Shown: one piece after another, positions 1 through 3,883 of the stretch
How positions within the stretch are numbered: the stretch's first letter is position 1
Layout of the letters: each line of letters begins with the position of its first letter
Origin: Acidilobaceae archaeon
Lineage (GTDB): Archaea > Thermoproteota > Thermoprotei_A > Sulfolobales > Acidilobaceae
Length of the DNA: 9,095 bases
Reading direction: 5' to 3'
Assembly: GCA_027044005.1 (NCBI GenBank)
Contig: JALUDK010000215.1
Location: forward strand, 3,142 to 12,236
The notes under the pieces: generated by a model
What the model saw: the letters and a program-made list of their open reading frames with translations, nothing else
Told to the model about the DNA's origin: nothing
Database searches by the model: none
Made by a program: the position numbers and the translations under genes

Positions 1-224
1 CCATAACGTTCAAAGCCCTTTCTCTATACCTACTACTAAGGATAAGGTTATGGGGAAAAAGGCAGGTCTACAAGGCAAGGTTCAGGTTGGCATTGAGAAG
101 GCAGGGGATCCCGGCTGGGCTCCGTAGGGAGCTGGGGAGGATGTATGGGGAGAAGCTTGGCGGCATAAGGGCCCCGGGGCTAAGGGAGCTCCTCTCCCTG
201 TTCAAACACCGTGAACGAGATTAA
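1..224 (+). CDS. C-terminal part of a small basic protein (5' end outside window)
   Basis: An open frame enters from the left edge (first full codon at 3) and ends at TAA 222-224, giving 73 visible residues. I see no convincing in-frame ATG, GTG or TTG near the left edge, so the start lies outside the window. The visible part opens with a hydrophobic stretch (about residues 5-17, rich in Leu, Ile and Tyr). A strongly basic, Arg/Lys-rich, helix-prone segment follows, containing YKARFRLALRRQGIP and ending in HRERD. Codon use (AGG, CTA, ATA) matches the genes to the right, which supports real coding. The layout recalls small basic archaeal proteins that may lie on a membrane or bind nucleic acid, but I do not recognise a named family and assign no function. 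Confidence 0.6.
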   Translation, partial: ITFKALSLYLLLRIRLWGKRQVYKARFRLALRRQGIPAGLRRELGRMYGEKLGGIRAPGLRELLSLFKHRERD

Positions 225-272
225 TTAAGGGCGCTCTTAACCGCTTCAATTCTCAGTGAAGCAACAATAATG

Positions 273-287
273 CATATATACATATAT
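273..287 (+). promoter_or_regulatory. TATA-like promoter of the 342-971 gene
   Basis: Two successive CATATAT motifs (273-279 and 281-287) form an AT-rich island in GC-rich DNA. Archaeal transcription usually begins about 25 bases past the TATA centre, so initiation is expected near 303-312. This leaves room for the Shine-Dalgarno at 328-334 ahead of the TTG at 342. It also implies that ATG 270, inside this island, is not the start. No mapped transcript is available. Confidence 0.45.
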
Positions 288-327
288 CTCCAGAAGAATA
301 TAAGACATGAAAGACCCGTTATAACGT

Positions 328-334
328 GGAGGTG
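328..334 (+). promoter_or_regulatory. Perfect Shine-Dalgarno that decides the TTG 342 start
   Basis: GGAGGTG matches the archaeal anti-Shine-Dalgarno at the 16S rRNA 3' end over seven bases. It sits seven bases before TTG 342, which is in frame with the 209-aa protein. An out-of-frame ATG (338) lies between the motif and the TTG, but it opens only a six-codon frame ending at 358. Confidence 0.65.
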
Positions 335-341
335 CACATGC

Positions 342-971
342 TTGGACCCTACAAGTAATACAAAGGAGATAAACCTGACAATCCTCTACGAGGACCCGGA
401 TAGTGATGAGGGTAGAAGGGAGGTAGAAGAGGCGCTCGAAAGGGTCGAGAAGAGTCTAGACCTAAGTATAGAATCGTATCCAGTCTCACGTGTAGAATCG
501 GTAAGGCCAAAGAGCCTGGTATACCTGCTAGCGGTACTCAAAAACCCAGAGACGGTCAGGGCAATAGAGGAGATTCCAAAGCGCGGGGCCCAGCTGCTGG
601 GCAAGCTACCCCTGGAGCACATAGCAGGCAGGGCTGCGGAGAAGGCCAAGGCCTCGGGGTGCAAGGAGCTAATACTACTCTACAAGAAGACACCGGGGGT
701 CTATAGGGAGGAGCAGGACGACGCCTGGAGGCTGGCGATGCTCATAGAGAACCTCTCAGGCATCACGGTAACCCCCAGCGACACGCCCGAGCTAGGGGGA
801 GACTGCATAATAGTAGCTTCGCTAACACGGGGGAGCCTCACATCGGAGGCTAGCGTCGCGGCCTCTATGTACGGCAAGAAGATCCTGGCAGGCAGCGTAC
901 TAGAACTAGTCGGGGACGACCTGCCACAGCTGGTCAGGAGGGCCCTGAGGGCCTCAGGCATAATAGTCTAA
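342..971 (+). CDS. Uncharacterised 209-aa cytoplasmic protein
   Basis: I do not recognise this protein. From TTG 342 it has 209 residues, no signal peptide and no membrane segment. The N-terminal third is acidic and helical (about residues 12-38, with a charged EEALERVEKS segment). A short strand-and-helix stretch rich in Pro and Leu follows. The C-terminal half reads as alternating strands and helices: a strand around CKELILLYKK (about 108), a long helix around DDAWRLAMLIENL, then strands around CIIVASL and KKILAGSV, which suggests a Rossmann-like alpha/beta fold. The frame is also open back to ATG 270 (233 aa), but that 5' part is AT-rich and looks like the promoter, while TTG 342 has a perfect Shine-Dalgarno. 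It ends tail to tail with the deacetylase-like gene. Function unknown; the coding call is firm. Confidence 0.75.
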   Translation: MDPTSNTKEINLTILYEDPDSDEGRREVEEALERVEKSLDLSIESYPVSRVESVRPKSLVYLLAVLKNPETVRAIEEIPKRGAQLLGKLPLEHIAGRAAEKAKASGCKELILLYKKTPGVYREEQDDAWRLAMLIENLSGITVTPSDTPELGGDCIIVASLTRGSLTSEASVAASMYGKKILAGSVLELVGDDLPQLVRRALRASGIIV

Positions 972-1660
972 ACCCTGGCCCCCGCAATTATTTTATAGAA
1001 ATCCACAGCCTCGCTCATAGTAGCGAATCTATACCCATGCTCCAAGTAGTACAGCACAGCCCTAACCAGAGGATCCTGGCCAAGCCCACCCAGGGGCCTC
1101 GATGCCGAGACCCTGAAAACCGCCACCCTAGGTGGGGCAGTATGGAACACCTTCTGCATGCCCCACGGCATCCTGAGCAGGTAGTCCCCATGAGTGACGG
1201 GAAGCCTGATCACGCCACCCTCAACCCTGGGAGCAGTATTAGCCACGCCAAGGTGGAGCCTCAGGCTAGAATCGACCAGTATACCCTCCCTGGATAGCAG
1301 CGGCAGGAGGCGGCGTGGAAGCCTCATATAAGGGGCCCTAAAGGACTTGACGGGGTACAACTCCCGGAGGAGCCTGATTCCCCGCGTAACCTCACTGGCA
1401 GCCTCCTCAGGACTCATCTTGTCTAGTCTAGAGCAGGTGTAGCCGAGGCTGCCAACCTCGTGACCCCTGTCTGCTACCTCCTCCACCAGGCCCGGTTCCC
1501 TCTTGGCCAGGCTGGCTGGTATGAAGAATGTGGCCCTAACACCCAGCCTCTCCAGCGTGTCTAGCAGGCTCTCGAGCGCCCCGGGGCTGGGGTGGCCTAG
1601 GTCTATCGTTAGGAACGCCGTCTTACCTTTCTCGTGGTCCATCCTGGATCTACTCCCCAC
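968..1660 (-). CDS. Polysaccharide-deacetylase (NodB-fold) protein lacking the usual metal ligands
   Basis: This 230-aa protein belongs to the carbohydrate esterase 4/NodB homology group, which normally removes N-acetyl (or formyl) groups using a metal held by Asp-His-His. Family landmarks are in order: a TIDLG strand (residues 18-22), RATFFIP (42-48), RGHEVGS (65-71), FRAPY (107-111), a strand with Asp130, LPVTHGD (153-159) and the terminal GYRFATMSE (209-217). The ligand positions differ: TFDDG has become TIDLG, and the HTxxH segment has become LGYTC (72-76). The first Asp (D20) and the RxPY Arg (R108) remain. H23 is an extra residue just after motif 1 and could be a substitute ligand. There is no signal peptide, so a cytoplasmic location is likely. 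The start is GTG 1660; ATG 1642 is an alternative. The fold call is strong; activity and substrate are open, and an inactive binding protein is possible. Confidence 0.8.
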   Translation of the reverse strand: MGSRSRMDHEKGKTAFLTIDLGHPSPGALESLLDTLERLGVRATFFIPASLAKREPGLVEEVADRGHEVGSLGYTCSRLDKMSPEEAASEVTRGIRLLRELYPVKSFRAPYMRLPRRLLPLLSREGILVDSSLRLHLGVANTAPRVEGGVIRLPVTHGDYLLRMPWGMQKVFHTAPPRVAVFRVSASRPLGGLGQDPLVRAVLYYLEHGYRFATMSEAVDFYKIIAGARV

Positions 1661-1694
1661 CAGTCCTCGGGGCCGGGCCAGGTACTGGTGGAGG

Positions 1695-1707
1695 TTATAT
1701 AGTAAAC
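1695..1707 (-). promoter_or_regulatory. TATA-like promoter of the deacetylase-fold gene
   Basis: On the minus strand this reads GTTTACTATATAA, in the 64-base gap between the stop of the RpoM-like gene (1725) and GTG 1660. Initiation about 25 bases on would fall near 1672, giving a very short leader to GTG 1660 or about 30 bases to ATG 1642. The gene can therefore be transcribed independently of its upstream neighbour, though read-through is not excluded. Confidence 0.5.
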
Positions 1708-1724
1708 GATTGGCCCGTGGGAGG

Positions 1725-2006
1725 TTACTCGCCGTACTCGCCTATCTGCTCTAGGACGAACTCGTAGTAGTCCTCCCTGGCCTGCTCCAGTTCCTCCTTG
1801 TTAGCCCTGGTCCTCCTGGCCTTTGACACTACCTTGGTTGATATTACCTTAGCCTTCTCGTCAGGCCTCGATACGTTCTTGTATGTCTCCAGCTCCTTCT
1901 CGCTCGGCTCTAGTACGTAGCCGCACCGCTGGCACTTGAGGACGACCTTGCCTCCCTCGCGCACGGGGAGCATTATACCGCCGCACTTGGGGCAGAACCT
2001 CACCAC
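1725..2006 (-). CDS. RpoM/TFS (TFIIS/RPB9)-like protein with a single N-terminal zinc ribbon
   Basis: This 93-aa protein begins with a CPKCGG...CQRCGY zinc ribbon: Cys5, Cys8, Cys25 and Cys28 bind one zinc. It matches the N-terminal domain of archaeal TFS/RpoM and eukaryotic RPB9/RPC11, which docks on RNA polymerase. Full TFS is somewhat longer (about 110 aa) and carries a second zinc ribbon with an acidic Asp-Glu hairpin that stimulates transcript cleavage. That ribbon is absent. A basic linker (about 51-70, with KARRTR) and an acidic, aromatic tail (71-93, EELEQ...YYEF...YGE) take its place. It may bind polymerase without cleavage activity, or compete with true TFS (inference). The start is GTG 2006; the next codon, GTG 2003, is equally plausible behind GGAGAGGGTG at 2020-2011. 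The shortening is not a visible frameshift, because a promoter and another gene follow directly. Confidence 0.82.
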   Translation of the reverse strand: MVRFCPKCGGIMLPVREGGKVVLKCQRCGYVLEPSEKELETYKNVSRPDEKAKVISTKVVSKARRTRANKEELEQAREDYYEFVLEQIGEYGE

Positions 2007-2028
2007 ACATCACCCTCTCCATCCACAG

Positions 2029-2051
2029 CCTTGGCCGTAAGCGGCCATAGG
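2029..2051. promoter_or_regulatory. GC-rich palindrome in the divergent intergenic region
   Basis: TGGCCG (2032-2037) and CGGCCA (2042-2047) are perfect inverted repeats around a TAAG loop. CCT (2029-2031) and AGG (2049-2051) extend the stem past a single-base bulge. It lies at or just after the expected transcription start of the RpoM-like gene, so it could be an operator or a 5'-leader hairpin. There is no U-run on either side to make it a terminator. Confidence 0.4.
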
Positions 2052-2066
2052 TGTAATGACAGGCAC

Positions 2067-2076
2067 CTCTAATAAG
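2067..2076 (-). promoter_or_regulatory. Possible TATA box of the RpoM-like gene
   Basis: The minus-strand reading GCTTATTAGA is the best TATA-like match upstream of GTG 2006. It predicts initiation near 2046 and a leader of about 40 bases that would contain the palindrome at 2029-2051 and the Shine-Dalgarno GGAGAGGGTG (2020-2011). It lies between a CACCT (2064-2068) and an AGGTG (2083-2087) arm. The match to consensus is only moderate. Confidence 0.3.
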
Positions 2077-2116
2077 CGTTACAGGTGGCGCAGCTATACC
2101 TGGCTAGGCCTGGTAG

Positions 2117-2125
2117 GATAAAACC
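2117..2125 (+). promoter_or_regulatory. Possible TATA box of the thioredoxin-flavoprotein unit
   Basis: GGATAAAAC (ATAAAA core) is the clearest AT-rich box upstream of the thioredoxin-like gene. Initiation about 25 bases on would fall near 2145-2150. That is too close for a leadered GTG 2154 start but suits GTG 2175 behind the purine-rich tract 2156-2170. A GGGGCTCCCC palindrome (2137-2146) sits at the expected start point. Confidence 0.35.
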
Positions 2126-2174
2126 ATACCAATAAAGGGGCTCCCCAGGCCAGGTGGAGGAGGGTGGAGTTGGC

Positions 2175-2633
2175 GTGGACGAGGAGCTCAGAGAGATACT
2201 GGCCAGGATGAAGCTGCGACTGCTGGAGGAGGCAGAGTCCAAGTCTAGGTGTTGCAGGCTAACCCACGCCCTGGAGCCGGGCCACGACATAGCCGACCCT
2301 AGGGAGCTGCTGGAGGTTCTGGAGGGTTGCAGGGTAGCCTTCGTCATGTTCTACAGCCCAACATGCCCCTACTGTAGGGCACTAACACCCATATTCCTTG
2401 CACTTGCAGAGGACTACGGAGACAGGGCAGCCTTCGTCAGGGTAAACACATACAGGCACCCCCAGCTAGCAGCGCACTACGGCATCATGGGGGTACCCAC
2501 GGTAATCGTATTCATAGACGGGAAGCCGGTAACAGGGTTCAGCGGCCTAGTAGACCCGGAGGACTTCGAATCCCTGGTTAGAGACACGCTCAGGAGGGCA
2601 GGTTGCCCGCTACAGGCACAGGCACCGGCATGA
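2175..2633 (+). CDS. Thioredoxin-fold protein, CPYC active site, with N-terminal helical extension
   Basis: A thiol-disulfide oxidoreductase of the thioredoxin superfamily, 152 aa from GTG 2175. The thioredoxin core shows VAFVMFYSPTCPYC (redox pair Cys64/Cys67), a following helix, FVRVN, and the cis-proline loop GVPT (Pro108), then VIVFIDGKPV. The central CPYC is usual for glutaredoxins and archaeal protein disulfide oxidoreductases; classical thioredoxins have CGPC. About 50 residues precede the core: a charged helix (EELREILARMKLRLLEEAE) and a Cys-Cys pair (26/27). Cys52 and Cys144 are further cysteines. No signal peptide, so cytoplasmic. GTG 2154 would add seven Gly/Glu-rich residues, but it overlaps the purine-rich ribosome-binding tract. 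The stop overlaps the region of possible starts of the flavoprotein, so the two are probably one transcript. Partners are not shown by sequence. Confidence 0.85.
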   Translation: MDEELREILARMKLRLLEEAESKSRCCRLTHALEPGHDIADPRELLEVLEGCRVAFVMFYSPTCPYCRALTPIFLALAEDYGDRAAFVRVNTYRHPQLAAHYGIMGVPTVIVFIDGKPVTGFSGLVDPEDFESLVRDTLRRAGCPLQAQAPA

Positions 2634-2659
2634 CCAGCCCCCTGGAGGGCCCTCCCCGC

Positions 2660-3811
2660 ATGAGGGTAGCAGTGATCGGCGCAGGGTTCTCCGGCCTCAT
2701 ATCAACGCTAGCCATGCTAAGGGCCGGGGCCAGGGTAGACCTCTACGAGGAGCACAGGAGGGTCGGCTACCCCCCACACTGCACCGGGCTAGTATCGGAA
2801 TGGGTCGTGGACATGATAGGAAGGCCGGCCAGGTCCTCTATACTGGCATGGTACCCGGGCCTAGAGCTACGGGTCAAGGGGAAGGCAACATGGATAGAGC
2901 CCAAGGGGGGAGTCTACAAGCTAGACAGGGTAAGGCTTGAGGAGGAGATGCTGGGGGAGGCAGAGAGCCAGGGGGCCAGGATACTACTTGGGGCCAGAGT
3001 CTCAAGGGCCACGCCAGATGGCACAGTGCACACTCCAGGGGATCAGGAGAGGTATGACCTAGTCCTGCTGGCAGACGGGGCCCACGGGGCCCTGCACGGG
3101 ATGCTAGGCATAGGCCATACCCCAAAGAAGGTGACAGGGCTGAACGCCCACTACACAACAGGCCCCAGCCCACAGGGGATAATAGTAGACTTCACCCCCA
3201 GCCTCCACAATGACTTATTCGCCTGGATCCTAAGGGTGCAAGACACGGTACTAGCAGGCACCGGAGGCCCCCCAGCCTCGGCGAAGAGGCTCCTCGAGAG
3301 GGTAGAGAGGACCTACGGCCTAGAGGGACGGAACACTATATACGGGGGACCAGTACTCCTAGGCCCCCCAGCACCAAGGCCCTGGAGGGGCAAGGTAGTC
3401 GTTATAGGAGACGCGGCGGGCCTCACCAAGCCACTCACCGGCGGGGGCCTATACCCCTCGACCCAAGCCGCAACCCACGCAACCCGGCTAGTAGACAATG
3501 GGGCTCCACCCGTAGAGGCGTGGAGGAGGAGCGTAGCGAGGGTGGTAGCTATCCTGAGGAGGCAGTACAGGGTTGCAGAGGCGCTACGCAGGGACCCCAG
3601 GCTCCTCGAGGAGACCGTAGCGGCCCTCGAGTCCAGCGGCCTGGCTAGGGGGCTAGCCGGGAAGATAGACTATGACAGGCACGATAGGCTCCCCCTGGAG
3701 GTCGTGTCTAGGCCCCTGAAGGGGGCCCGGTTCCTAGCCCGACTAGCCTACAGGCACCCCTGGGGGCTACTCAGGGCCCTGGCTAGGGTGCTGGCCCCCG
3801 GCTGGGCTTAG
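2660..3811 (+). CDS. Geranylgeranyl-reductase-family FAD-dependent oxidoreductase
   Basis: This flavoprotein belongs to the geranylgeranyl reductase group, which in archaea saturates the isoprenoid chains of membrane lipids. From ATG 2660 it has 383 aa. Landmarks are: dinucleotide motif VAVIGAGFSG (residues 3-12) followed by an acidic strand end (LYEEH); the family PPHCTGL segment (38-44) with Cys41; DR at 89-90; LLADGAHG (136-143); and the second FAD motif VVIGDAAGLTKPLTGGG (247-263). The usual substrate-pocket signature YxWxFP is altered to FAWILR (187-192), so substrate or specificity may differ. The C-terminus (about 290-383) is Arg-rich and helical. I choose ATG 2660 because flavoproteins normally start a few residues before GxGxxG. 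TTG 2603 (AGGAGGG just upstream) and ATG 2630 (ATGA overlap with the previous stop) are alternatives adding 19 or 10 low-complexity residues. Generic FAD monooxygenase-like chemistry is the other possibility. Confidence 0.82.
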   Translation: MRVAVIGAGFSGLISTLAMLRAGARVDLYEEHRRVGYPPHCTGLVSEWVVDMIGRPARSSILAWYPGLELRVKGKATWIEPKGGVYKLDRVRLEEEMLGEAESQGARILLGARVSRATPDGTVHTPGDQERYDLVLLADGAHGALHGMLGIGHTPKKVTGLNAHYTTGPSPQGIIVDFTPSLHNDLFAWILRVQDTVLAGTGGPPASAKRLLERVERTYGLEGRNTIYGGPVLLGPPAPRPWRGKVVVIGDAAGLTKPLTGGGLYPSTQAATHATRLVDNGAPPVEAWRRSVARVVAILRRQYRVAEALRRDPRLLEETVAALESSGLARGLAGKIDYDRHDRLPLEVVSRPLKGARFLARLAYRHPWGLLRALARVLAPGWA

Positions 3812-3819
3812 ACCTAGAT

Positions 3820-3842
3820 ATAATTATCATATTATAATCTTA
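3820..3842 (+). promoter_or_regulatory. AT-rich promoter of the aconitase gene
   Basis: The 72-base gap 3812-3883 contains two 8-base palindromes, ATAATTAT (3820-3827) and ATTATAAT (3831-3838), with centres 11 bases apart, followed by CTTA. TATA-binding protein at 3832-3840 would start transcription near 3862. That leaves a leader of about 20 bases with GGAGTGGTAGG (3871-3881) before TTG 3884. The spacing of one helical turn could reflect a second TATA or a regulator site. Confidence 0.55.
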
Positions 3843-3883
3843 CACGCGCCCGGATAAGGCGTGGAGTACGGGAGTGGTAGGCC

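Noticed and set aside
270..341. 24-residue N-terminal extension of the 209-aa protein from ATG 270
   Set aside because: It is AT-rich, overlaps the likely TATA region and lacks a Shine-Dalgarno, whereas TTG 342 has a perfect one.
405..411. GTGATGA resembling a C box of a C/D guide RNA
   Set aside because: No CTGA D box was seen within the next 50 bases, no terminal stem is evident, and it lies inside a coding region.
1503..1754. Plus-strand open frame opposite the deacetylase and RpoM-like genes
   Set aside because: It is antisense to two genes with clear family motifs, and its product is a Ser/Arg/Leu-rich shadow without a family signature.
2603..2659. Longer N-terminus of the flavoprotein from TTG 2603
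   Set aside because: AGGAGGG lies just upstream, but the added residues are low-complexity and the FAD motif normally sits at the very start. Kept as an alternative only.
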